DNA from: Candidatus Heimdallarchaeota archaeon
GTDB taxonomy: Archaea; Asgardarchaeota; Heimdallarchaeia; Heimdallarchaeales; Heimdallarchaeaceae
Assembly: GCA_023139025.1 (NCBI GenBank)
Contig: JAGLOH010000130.1
Location: 1 to 6,402, forward strand
Direction of reading: 5' to 3'
DNA: 6,402 bases
Shown here: piece by piece, positions 1-5,883 of the stretch
Position numbering within the stretch: position 1 is the stretch's first letter
How the letters are laid out: each line of letters opens with the position of its first letter
Position numbers and translations under genes: made by a program
Notes under the pieces: generated by a model
What the model was told of the DNA's origin: nothing
Database searches by the model: none
Seen by the model: the letters and a program-made list of their open reading frames with translations, nothing else

Positions 1-563
1 TGGCAAAAGCTTTATACTATGAATATCTTGGCATGGATGCTATTAAATTCAATAAGGCGCTAGAAGCAGCAAATTACTTGGGAAGATCAGGTGGTTTTTA
101 TCATCGCTTAGGCCTGATTGCGGAATACCAGAGAATTTTCCATCAACAAGCAAAAATTTTGAGAGTAATTGCTGGACAACTTATGAAAGAAAAACGTTTT
201 GTTGAAGCTGCATCTCATTTTGAACAAGCTGCAATTGCTTACCAACGAATAGATATCAAAGCTGAAGAACTTGATTGCAAAGCAAAATCATATATCTCCC
301 GTGCTGCAGCAGAAAAAAATATTTCCGGAAGGAAAGTTTTTCTTAAGAGAGCCGTTGAACTCATGGGAGAAAGAGGTTCAGATGAGCCGGTCATTAAAGC
401 TCATCTAGCTTATTATAATGCTCTCTTTGTAGAAGACGAGAAACCTCAACTAGCTTTGAAACATTATTCTGAAGCCCTTCAAAATTATCAATTAGCTGGA
501 TCTCAAGGAAGAGTTGAAGAAGTTAAAGAGAAGATGACAAATCTTACAAAGAAATCTGCTTAA
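1..563 (+). CDS. TPR-like helical repeat protein, 3' end (5' truncated by window)
   Basis: The reading frame is open from the window edge (first full codon at position 3) to TAA at 561-563. An ATG at 33 lies inside the frame, but the residues before it (AKALYYEYLG) continue the same helical pattern, so the real start is upstream of the window. The 186 visible residues are alpha-helical and Ala/Tyr/Leu-rich, with TPR-like helix pairs. The clearest are at about residues 54-84 (the stretch with FVEAASHFEQAAIAY) and 133-166 (LALKHYSEALQNYQLAG); a weaker one lies at about 95-125. No membrane segment or catalytic motif is visible. TPR folds are generally protein-binding scaffolds, so a role in protein-protein interaction is likely, but the partner is unknown. 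It is separated from the next gene by about 140 bp with its own putative promoter, so nothing ties it to the downstream cluster. Repeat assignment is by eye and individual repeat boundaries are uncertain. Confidence 0.85.
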   Translation, partial: AKALYYEYLGMDAIKFNKALEAANYLGRSGGFYHRLGLIAEYQRIFHQQAKILRVIAGQLMKEKRFVEAASHFEQAAIAYQRIDIKAEELDCKAKSYISRAAAEKNISGRKVFLKRAVELMGERGSDEPVIKAHLAYYNALFVEDEKPQLALKHYSEALQNYQLAGSQGRVEEVKEKMTNLTKKSA

Positions 564-592
564 TTGTTCCTTTGTATTCTTCTTAAGTTTTT
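564..592 (+). terminator. Pyrimidine/T-rich putative archaeal terminator after the TPR gene
   Basis: Immediately after the TAA there is a T-rich, C-containing stretch ending in T5 (588-592), with no convincing hairpin. Archaeal RNA polymerase can terminate at U-rich tracts alone, so this is a plausible terminator. The tract is weak and interrupted, so the call is tentative. Confidence 0.3.
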
Positions 593-643
593 AATCATTA
601 GTCAACTCAAAAATATAATGTGTCATTTACGTTAGGTAATTAA

Positions 644-658
644 AAGAAGGTTTAAAAG
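644..658 (+). promoter_or_regulatory. Putative BRE/TATA promoter for the small membrane protein gene
   Basis: A purine-rich BRE-like stretch AAGAAGG (644-650) is followed by TTTAAAAG (651-658), which resembles an archaeal TATA box. Transcription would be expected to begin about 25 bases downstream (around 680), leaving a short leader that includes the AGAGG at 690-694. A second AT-rich candidate, AAATATAA (611-618), lies further upstream. The assignment is by resemblance and spacing only. Confidence 0.4.
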
Positions 659-689
659 ATAAAAAGAGAAAAAGTAACAACGATTATTC

Positions 690-694
690 AGAGG
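690..694 (+). promoter_or_regulatory. Ribosome binding site supporting a TTG start
   Basis: AGAGG lies 8 bases before the TTG at 703. The frame is open back to a TAA at 637-639 but contains no other ATG, GTG or TTG, so this Shine-Dalgarno-like element and the lack of alternatives together select TTG as the start. Confidence 0.5.
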
Positions 695-702
695 CCGTTA
701 AA

Positions 703-951
703 TTGGTAAAAATTCTACAAGCTCTTAAAATAACCTTATTCTATTTTGTTCCATTAACAATATCTATGGGAGCAATGCTTCTTTCGTTATCATTAGCAGA
801 TTTACGACAAGTGCCAGGAGGCATAGCCTACGCTGATGGACCACTACCGGTGTTTGCACTGTTAGGTATCTTCGTAGCTGCGGCAATTATATTCATATTC
901 TTCCTTTTCAAGGGAATAGGTGACATAACAGAAGCAGCATTAATAGAATAA
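703..951 (+). CDS. Small two-helix membrane protein (82 aa), unknown function
   Basis: I do not recognise this family. The protein has two strongly hydrophobic segments, about residues 9-31 and 48-70. They are joined by a short loop (LRQVPGGIAYADGPLP), and a short acidic tail (DITEAALIE) follows. The N-terminus carries lysines (K3, K9), which suggests both ends are cytosolic with the loop outside. The start is TTG, supported by AGAGG 8 bases upstream. The first internal ATG (766) would delete most of the first helix, so it is unlikely. The gene appears to be its own transcription unit: a TATA-like box lies upstream and a hairpin plus T8 tract lies 17 bases after the stop. Two-helix proteins of this size are often small subunits or regulators of larger membrane complexes. 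Whether it works with the downstream membrane gene cluster cannot be told from the sequence. Confidence 0.7.
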   Translation: MVKILQALKITLFYFVPLTISMGAMLLSLSLADLRQVPGGIAYADGPLPVFALLGIFVAAAIIFIFFLFKGIGDITEAALIE

Positions 952-967
952 AATCAGATGATTAGAA

Positions 968-998
968 GAAGAACAAGTTCTTCAATTTTTTTTATTTT
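968..998 (+). terminator. Hairpin followed by T8 tract: intrinsic-type terminator
   Basis: GAAGAA (968-973) and TTCTTC (978-983) are perfect inverted repeats around a CAAG loop; an inner C-G pair could extend the stem but would leave only two loop bases. After AA come eight T residues (986-993), one A and four more T. The stem is AT-rich and weak, so the T tract may be the main signal, as is typical of archaeal termination. It lies just after the small membrane protein gene and separates it from the large downstream cluster. Confidence 0.6.
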
Positions 999-1066
999 CC
1001 TAGTGACTATTTGATTCTCATAAAAGGTTTTAAGTGTTTAATATTACCAACCTCAAGCACGAAAAT

Positions 1067-1075
1067 GATATATCT
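1067..1075 (+). promoter_or_regulatory. Putative TATA box for the protease-MoxR gene cluster
   Basis: ATGATATATCTATC-type sequence (core 1067-1075), preceded by purine-rich GAAAA (1061-1065), lies about 50 bases before the first ATG of the cluster. Initiation about 25 bases downstream would give a leader of roughly 25 bases. Other AT-rich candidates exist in the region, for example TTTAATATT near 1037-1045. The assignment is weak and positional only. Confidence 0.3.
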
Positions 1076-1120
1076 ATCAAAATAAACTGTTAACCTATAG
1101 TAGTATAAGAGTTGGGAACA

Positions 1121-2842
1121 ATGATTCATGTTTCAGCTAAGAAAAAAAAATCGGTTGCTTCAGTTGAAGATTTGTTTATTAATGAGCCAATACACACACG
1201 AATCTTGAGTTTCTCAACACTAGTAAAAATCGCTTTTTTAGTTGTTTTAGCTGTTCTCGCTTATTTTCTAGTTAACATTGTTGTTCAATATGAATCCTCT
1301 ATTTATTTTCCAATTCTTATAATTCTCATAATTACAATATTTTTCATTTTTTGGGTAACTTGCCTTTATTTATTATTTAGTATAACAAGTACTCAACTTG
1401 AAACAAAATTATTCAAAAAACTCTTTTCTCTTCTCTTGGTGATGGGGGTTCTTTCAGCTTATTTTGCAGTGGTCATAGAAAATAAGTCTTTTACTTTGGT
1501 ATCCATTATTTCTGGATTTTTCTCGTCGATAGGTTCATTTCCTGAAGTGTATCGTATCGTACATTATATTTTCTACGTATTTATTATCCCCATTGTTGAA
1601 GAAATAGCAAAGATTTTCCCCATTATTATCTTGCTAGGAAACTATGTAAGATTAAATCTCAACGCTAAACGATCGATTCATACAAAGCTTGCTCCCTCTT
1701 TCAGAATTATTGTTATAATAGGTGGTTTTTTTGGAGCATGGTTTGATTTGTTTGAACAGTTCCTGTCCTTCTCAATTTTGAGCAATCCTCCAACAGGATA
1801 TTTCGCTTCAGCATTAAATAATCAAGAAATAATAGATATACTAATTAATACGAGAACTGTATTTCCCTTACATTCTGTCACTTCTATGTTACTTGCATTC
1901 GGAGTAGGTTTTCTCTTCATATCAAGAAAAAACAAGAAGAAATTAGCTTCAAGAATAATTTTTATTCTGTTTCTGTTAATTTCTGTTGGTTTTCATGCAT
2001 ACTGGAATTATAATTTCCAAGTTTTTAGCGAGAAATTCATTATTTCCCAACTTCAACTAATGGGTTATGTTTCCTACGGTATTTTTGGTTTATTTGCGAT
2101 TTGGATTTTATTTAATGTTCCGAAAATTTGTCCTAGTTGTCATAGTGAACATAGAATCAAAGATTGTGAACAATATGAGAGGAAAAACACGATGTATGAG
2201 AAGAAAATTAAGAAGAAGAAGAGTGTTAAGAGACTTATTGACGAATCAACAAGAATGATGCTTTGTCCTGAATGTCAGTATCCTCTTTACAATGGACAGT
2301 TTTGTGGTAATTGTTGGTCTTTTCCTAAACTTCAATGCGAAAACTGCAACCAAGTTGTTCCAGCTTTTAGCAGAAATTGTTGGGCATGTGGTTCAGATGT
2401 TCCAACATTGCATGAAAAAATGGGCTCTTCATCACCACCTCTTTACATGCATTTTTCTGTTGGTTTTACTAGGATTTTAGGAGTTGGTATAATTATTATT
2501 TTTGCTTTTGTTTTTAGTACAATTGAAAATTCCTTGCATTTCTTGGGGAATACTATATTTCTCCTGAGTGTTATAATTGCTCTAGGTGTTAGCATTGCTT
2601 GGTACAGATCTTCAAAAAACAGAGTTAAATCAATTTTAGCTTCTATTAACATCACAGCCATTGTTGCATTTTCTCTTCTAATAACAACCCTGTACTTGTC
2701 AATATTTGCCGTTTTTTTGATAATATCTATCTATCAAATCTTCTTTGGATTGATTGGTATTAGTTTGATACTATTACTTGATGTTCTGTTCATAAGGTTC
2801 ATCATAAAAGCTGCAAGGGGGACGAATCTTATAGTAATTTAG
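1121..2842 (+). CDS. PrsW-family intramembrane glutamic protease fused to double zinc ribbon and C-terminal membrane domain
   Basis: This 573-residue polytopic membrane protein has PrsW-type motifs in order: PIVEEIAK (E160/E161), the glycine/phenylalanine helix GGFFGAWFDLFEQ (201-213), FPLHSVTSMLLAFGVG (H251) and HAYWN (H292). In the PrsW family the paired glutamates and the histidines are the proposed active site for cleavage within membranes. After about nine helices comes a cytosolic segment (about 334-435). It has an isolated CPSC (337/340), a lysine-rich linker, then two C-x2-C pairs forming one ribbon (382/385 with 395/398) and two more forming another (406/409 with 420/423), as in double zinc ribbons. 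About four further helices (445-565) follow. I chose ATG 1121; a TTG nine bases upstream is in frame but less likely. The Shine-Dalgarno is poor. It is the first gene of the tight cluster, and the next starts 8 bases after its stop. In bacteria PrsW cleaves an anti-sigma factor, so the archaeal substrate must differ and is unknown. Confidence 0.85.
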   Translation: MIHVSAKKKKSVASVEDLFINEPIHTRILSFSTLVKIAFLVVLAVLAYFLVNIVVQYESSIYFPILIILIITIFFIFWVTCLYLLFSITSTQLETKLFKKLFSLLLVMGVLSAYFAVVIENKSFTLVSIISGFFSSIGSFPEVYRIVHYIFYVFIIPIVEEIAKIFPIIILLGNYVRLNLNAKRSIHTKLAPSFRIIVIIGGFFGAWFDLFEQFLSFSILSNPPTGYFASALNNQEIIDILINTRTVFPLHSVTSMLLAFGVGFLFISRKNKKKLASRIIFILFLLISVGFHAYWNYNFQVFSEKFIISQLQLMGYVSYGIFGLFAIWILFNVPKICPSCHSEHRIKDCEQYERKNTMYEKKIKKKKSVKRLIDESTRMMLCPECQYPLYNGQFCGNCWSFPKLQCENCNQVVPAFSRNCWACGSDVPTLHEKMGSSSPPLYMHFSVGFTRILGVGIIIIFAFVFSTIENSLHFLGNTIFLLSVIIALGVSIAWYRSSKNRVKSILASINITAIVAFSLLITTLYLSIFAVFLIISIYQIFFGLIGISLILLLDVLFIRFIIKAARGTNLIVI

Positions 2843-2847
2843 GTGAT
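2841..2847 (+). promoter_or_regulatory. Strong Shine-Dalgarno (AGGTGAT) overlapping the upstream stop codon
   Basis: AGGTGAT is complementary to the usual archaeal 16S rRNA 3' end. It overlaps the TAG stop of the protease gene (2840-2842) and lies 3 bases before ATG 2851. The overlap suggests translation of the two genes is coupled. Confidence 0.65.
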
Positions 2848-2850
2848 AAT

Positions 2851-3837
2851 ATGGAAAGACGAGATGCTTCTTACAACCCTCCCCCACCAAAAACAGGAAA
2901 AAAGGGACCTGCTCCTTTTAAGCTTGATTTCAAATATTTTCTCTATAAGCTATTCTTTCCTTCCTTAAAGAATAGGGGAAAACGGGAGTATCTAGGAGTT
3001 TTGATTAGAAGAACCTCAACATATCTTGCTATCACTTATGCTATATCAATTACTCTCAGCTTGATATTGTATTATTTAGATGATTTTTCATTATTCTATG
3101 GACTTATTTGGAGTCCTGAAGAAATTCTTTATCTCCCATTTCTATCCGCTTTCATTTCACAAAACATAGATTCTCTGATTACCAATTATGTGCTCACTAT
3201 CTTTTTGCCATTCTTTTTAGCTGGGTTCATTTGTGCACTTTTTTGGGGAGAAGAAGCGCGTGATTTGGTTCTTAGTTCTGCACTAATAACATTTTTACTG
3301 TTTGTTACACTACATCTTTCGCAAGTGATTTTATTCAGTTCTTTAGCAGCTAGTATCTCGGGAGTCTTTGCAGGTTTTTGGTATCTAGGCTTCATTTTTG
3401 TATTTTCGGTATCTTTCTTAATTATTGGTTCTCTAGGGGGGGCAATAGGTGTTCGATTTGGTAAATTATTTATAAATATGTTTCTCCCTAAGAAAGGAGC
3501 GAAAATAACTTATTCTAACCTAATACAACCAAAAATGCCTCTGTCAGTAAAAACAGTTTTTGATCTGGATAAACCTCCTAAATCTGACGATAGACAATAC
3601 CACGCATTATCTATGGTTTATATGAATCGAAAAGTAGAGACCTTATTAAAATCTACAGAGAAGAAACATTGCAAGTATTTTGCTGAAGGCAAATGTGCAT
3701 ATCTGGGTTATGTTACAGCAGAACACAAGTATCAGATCTGCTTGACTGATTACTGGCCATTATGTAGGATATATGCATTCTTAAGTGAGAGTAAGTTAGT
3801 TATTGACGATTCCATGGAAGGTGAAAACAATGTCTAG
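2851..3837 (+). CDS. Multi-pass membrane protein with four-cysteine cytosolic tail, unknown function
   Basis: I do not recognise this 328-residue family. A basic, proline-rich N-terminus (NPPPPKTGKKGPAP at 9-22) precedes about four to five membrane helices: about 54-76, a possible one near 92-104, 112-132, 138-162 and 172-203. A glycine-rich stretch (GSLGGAIG, 193-200) ends the last helix. The soluble tail (about 212-328) is probably cytosolic. It holds four cysteines in a symmetric pattern, C274-x7-C282-x14-C297-x7-C305, embedded in HCKYFAEGKC and CLTDYWPLC, which suggests binding of zinc or an iron-sulfur cluster. The start has AGGTGAT 3 bases upstream, and the 3' end overlaps the next gene by 8 bp. 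Position inside the cluster points to a membrane component of the MoxR-associated machine. Some bacterial MoxR clusters carry other multi-pass proteins (RDD, SpoIIM-like), but I see no diagnostic motif for either here. Confidence 0.75.
   Translation: MERRDASYNPPPPKTGKKGPAPFKLDFKYFLYKLFFPSLKNRGKREYLGVLIRRTSTYLAITYAISITLSLILYYLDDFSLFYGLIWSPEEILYLPFLSAFISQNIDSLITNYVLTIFLPFFLAGFICALFWGEEARDLVLSSALITFLLFVTLHLSQVILFSSLAASISGVFAGFWYLGFIFVFSVSFLIIGSLGGAIGVRFGKLFINMFLPKKGAKITYSNLIQPKMPLSVKTVFDLDKPPKSDDRQYHALSMVYMNRKVETLLKSTEKKHCKYFAEGKCAYLGYVTAEHKYQICLTDYWPLCRIYAFLSESKLVIDDSMEGENNV
3819..3824 (+). promoter_or_regulatory. Shine-Dalgarno (AGGTGA) deciding the DUF4129-like start
   Basis: AGGTGA lies 5 bases before ATG 3830, inside the end of the upstream coding sequence. 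It favours ATG 3830 over the in-frame TTG at 3803, which would add nine residues and has no such element. Confidence 0.65.
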
Positions 3838-4600
3838 AAACATTAGTAAGTACTTTAATCTTAGAATTCTACTTCTAGTAGTTTGTTTAATTGTTTTCAT
3901 CCTATTAAATAGTTCTCAAGAAAGCTATGAAAGTATTAACGATATTCCAGTTAGTACGCTTACTACAACGAATATTGGGGATTTCAACACAACGTCAGAT
4001 CCTTTATCAACCACTTCTGGACCAACTTACCCAACCGCTACTCCTCCCACTCCTTCAAATGGTGGAATCACGCAAACTGAAAAACCTAGTATTTCTTCGC
4101 GCATACTTCCTATAGGAATAGGAGTTGCAATTTTAATATTAGTTTTCATGCTATACATTCGAAAAAGGAAAGAAGTGAGTGTAACAGGTGCAAGTTCAGT
4201 ACAAATCAAATCCACAATTTCTACAAGAAGACAAAAATTCAGTACACAGATTGTTACCTTAGTTGATGTTTTAGAAGATTATTTGAAAAAAGGAAATTTT
4301 GCTGAGGGCATAATCTTTGGATATCATCAATTGGATAAGAATATGAAATTGGTTCTTGGAATTAAGAGAGAAACTTACCTTACACCAAAAGAATTCTCCT
4401 TATCTCTAGATTTACCTGAAATCCTCCCCCATTTCAAATGGATAATAGATATCTTCTATGTGGCACGATATAGGATTTCTCAAATGACCTATGATGATCT
4501 TGAACGGTTTATACTGGAATTGAAAACTATCAAAGATTTGAGTGGTAAGGAAATCGATATTCAGATATCTCAAATAAAACAACTAGGTGAGGTAGAATGA
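3830..4600 (+). CDS. DUF4129-like membrane protein with Ser/Thr/Pro-rich external loop
   Basis: The 256-residue product has a first helix (about 12-26), a 65-residue loop rich in Ser, Thr and Pro (27-91, e.g. TTSGPTYPTATPPTPS), a second helix (92-110), a basic stop-transfer RKRK (111-114) and a helical cytosolic domain. The C-terminal part, with YHQLDKNM (165-172), LTPKEFSLSL (184-193) and the FYVARYRISQMTYDDLERF region (209-227), fits DUF4129. That family is commonly found beside MoxR ATPases and in transglutaminase-like proteins. The loop would face outside and looks like a candidate for O-glycosylation; N53 in NTT is an N-glycosylation sequon. The start at ATG 3830 is set by AGGTGA; it overlaps the upstream gene by 8 bp and the downstream gene by 4 bp. 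The exact function of DUF4129 is unknown; a cytosolic contact with the MoxR module is an inference from gene order. Confidence 0.75.
   Translation: MSRNISKYFNLRILLLVVCLIVFILLNSSQESYESINDIPVSTLTTTNIGDFNTTSDPLSTTSGPTYPTATPPTPSNGGITQTEKPSISSRILPIGIGVAILILVFMLYIRKRKEVSVTGASSVQIKSTISTRRQKFSTQIVTLVDVLEDYLKKGNFAEGIIFGYHQLDKNMKLVLGIKRETYLTPKEFSLSLDLPEILPHFKWIIDIFYVARYRISQMTYDDLERFILELKTIKDLSGKEIDIQISQIKQLGEVE
4585..4590 (+). promoter_or_regulatory. Shine-Dalgarno (AGGTGA) for the DUF4350-like gene
   Basis: AGGTGA lies 6 bases before ATG 4597, within the end of the upstream coding sequence. A second GAGGT (4589-4593) overlaps it but sits closer to the start. Confidence 0.6.
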
Positions 4601-5883
4601 AGTTTTCAAAGGCTTTCTTTTCCAATAAATATTCACCATTCTTTAAAATGGTTATTCAAACTCTACTGATATTTGTTATAGTTACAATCCCCTTAAGCAT
4701 CAATATTAATAGTTCTCCTCCCCCTTATACAATATATGACACTACACCAAGTGGAATGTCTATTTTTAATTCACTTCTTCAGGAAAGAGGATTTAATACC
4801 ACTAGGACTATCTTGTCAACCGAACCAGTAAAGACACTACTTGATTCCTCAATTCTTGTAATTGCTGGAGGGGCCAAAAACTATAGATCTGCAGAAAAAA
4901 TTGTTATAGATTCGTTTATTGGGCGAGGGGGAACACTTCTTCTTCTTGTGGGGTCAGGATCTTCCTATGATCTTGCAAGATATTTGGGTTTGGGATTATC
5001 TGCTTCTATGTTATTAGAAACAGAAAATTACTACCCCACTCCAGAATTTATTTTTGCACATTCACCTGCAACTGTTAATGGAACATTGTGTTTTGCTCAA
5101 GCGAAAGCAATTCTCTATGTTTCAACAAGCTCACAACAAACTGAAGTTCAATCAATTGCAACTGAGCCAACAACTTTTATCGACAAAAATGGAGACAAGA
5201 TGTGGAATCAAATCTCAGAAAGTACTAGAAGCTACAAGGTAGCTGTAGCGATAAGTAGAGGTTCTGGAGTAATAATAGCAATTTCTGCAGTAAGTTTCCT
5301 TTCTAATGATTTGTACACTGCGGGATTCGATAATATTAATCTAGCAATAAATCTTATAGGAGCATACTCCGGGGGTTCAGAATCTTTAGTTTGTTTTGAA
5401 GAAAGCCATAAAAGGTGGCCCTTCGCTTCTACAGAGGGTATAGTTAACCAAACATATGGAGCTGTGATTTTGTTGTCAAAAACTCGATATTTCATCTTTG
5501 TAGCAGTTCTTTTATTGTTGATTTTTTATTATTTAACTCCAAGAATTAGAGACGTATATAAAACAAAGGAATCCTATAAGAAATTTATCTCAAAAAAAAT
5601 CTGGAGTAGACGGAGAGAGCTATTTGATACCTTTGGATCCCCCATTAATCCAACAGTTGAGGAAAAAGTTCTTTCCTATTTATATTTTCAACATGAACTT
5701 TATCCAAGTAGGGGTTATAATTATTTTATTCTAGAGAAGATGAAATTTGTTCCTTCTCATCTATTCGAAGAGGAAGAGAGAGAGCTTTATGAGCTCGCAC
5801 TAACAAAAAAATTAGATCACGATACATTCCTATTTCTGTTTAAGAAGTTGGAAACCATACAAAAAAGAAGGCGATATGAATGA
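4597..5883 (+). CDS. DUF4350-like membrane protein
   Basis: The 428-residue product has an N-terminal helix (about 16-36), a large external domain (37-290), a second helix (about 297-313) and a 115-residue cytosolic tail. The external domain begins TIYDTTPSGMSIFNSLLQERGF and continues with alternating strands such as SILVIAGGAK and GGTLLLLVGSGSSYD. This is the fold seen in DUF4350, which resembles a class I glutamine amidotransferase-like or ThuA-like domain. GFDNINLAINLI (243-254) and CFEESHKR (266-273) match the positions of the usual DN...NL and DE-x-HHG-type motifs. No catalytic Cys nucleophile stands out, so an enzymatic role is doubtful. Four N-glycosylation sequons lie outside (N38, N67, N161, N284). 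The tail is charged and helical. ATG 4597 overlaps the upstream TGA by 4 bp, and the stop overlaps the MoxR start by 4 bp. DUF4350 proteins commonly accompany MoxR and DUF58 genes. Confidence 0.8.
   Translation: MKFSKAFFSNKYSPFFKMVIQTLLIFVIVTIPLSININSSPPPYTIYDTTPSGMSIFNSLLQERGFNTTRTILSTEPVKTLLDSSILVIAGGAKNYRSAEKIVIDSFIGRGGTLLLLVGSGSSYDLARYLGLGLSASMLLETENYYPTPEFIFAHSPATVNGTLCFAQAKAILYVSTSSQQTEVQSIATEPTTFIDKNGDKMWNQISESTRSYKVAVAISRGSGVIIAISAVSFLSNDLYTAGFDNINLAINLIGAYSGGSESLVCFEESHKRWPFASTEGIVNQTYGAVILLSKTRYFIFVAVLLLLIFYYLTPRIRDVYKTKESYKKFISKKIWSRRRELFDTFGSPINPTVEEKVLSYLYFQHELYPSRGYNYFILEKMKFVPSHLFEEEERELYELALTKKLDHDTFLFLFKKLETIQKRRRYE

Noticed and set aside
33..563. ATG at 33 as the true start of the first gene
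   Set aside because: The frame is open to the window edge and the residues upstream continue the helical repeat pattern, so the gene is better read as 5' truncated.
564..702. Possible RNA gene or extra small gene in the first intergenic region
   Set aside because: No tRNA-like cloverleaf, no long stem and no convincing reading frame; the stretch is explained by a T-rich end and a promoter.
952..1120. Possible RNA gene or extra small gene in the second intergenic region
   Set aside because: Apart from the hairpin/T8 terminator and TATA-like sequences I see no structure or credible coding frame.
1121..2020. CPBP/CAAX-type (Abi) protease instead of PrsW
   Set aside because: CPBP proteases typically show EE-x-x-x-R, F-x-x-x-H and H-x-x-x-N. 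Here the first motif is EE-x-x-K, followed by the FE-containing glycine-rich helix and HAYWN, which fits PrsW better.
2067..2480. Short + strand open frames in another phase within the zinc-ribbon region
   Set aside because: They overlap a frame with clear conserved motifs, and their own translations show no domain, only shifted readings of it.
2443..2661. Open frame on the minus strand inside the protease gene
   Set aside because: It lies opposite the strongly hydrophobic C-terminal coding sequence, has no recognisable family, no start context, and is typical of antisense shadows of membrane genes in AT-rich DNA. The same holds for the minus-strand frames at 3186-3395, 4027-4215, 5232-5495, 5840-6052 and 6089-6313.
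3436..3442. G7 run as a possible frameshift or sequencing error
   Set aside because: The reading frame continues with consistent membrane-helix character (GSLGGAIG) on both sides and through to the four-Cys tail, so there is no sign of a break.
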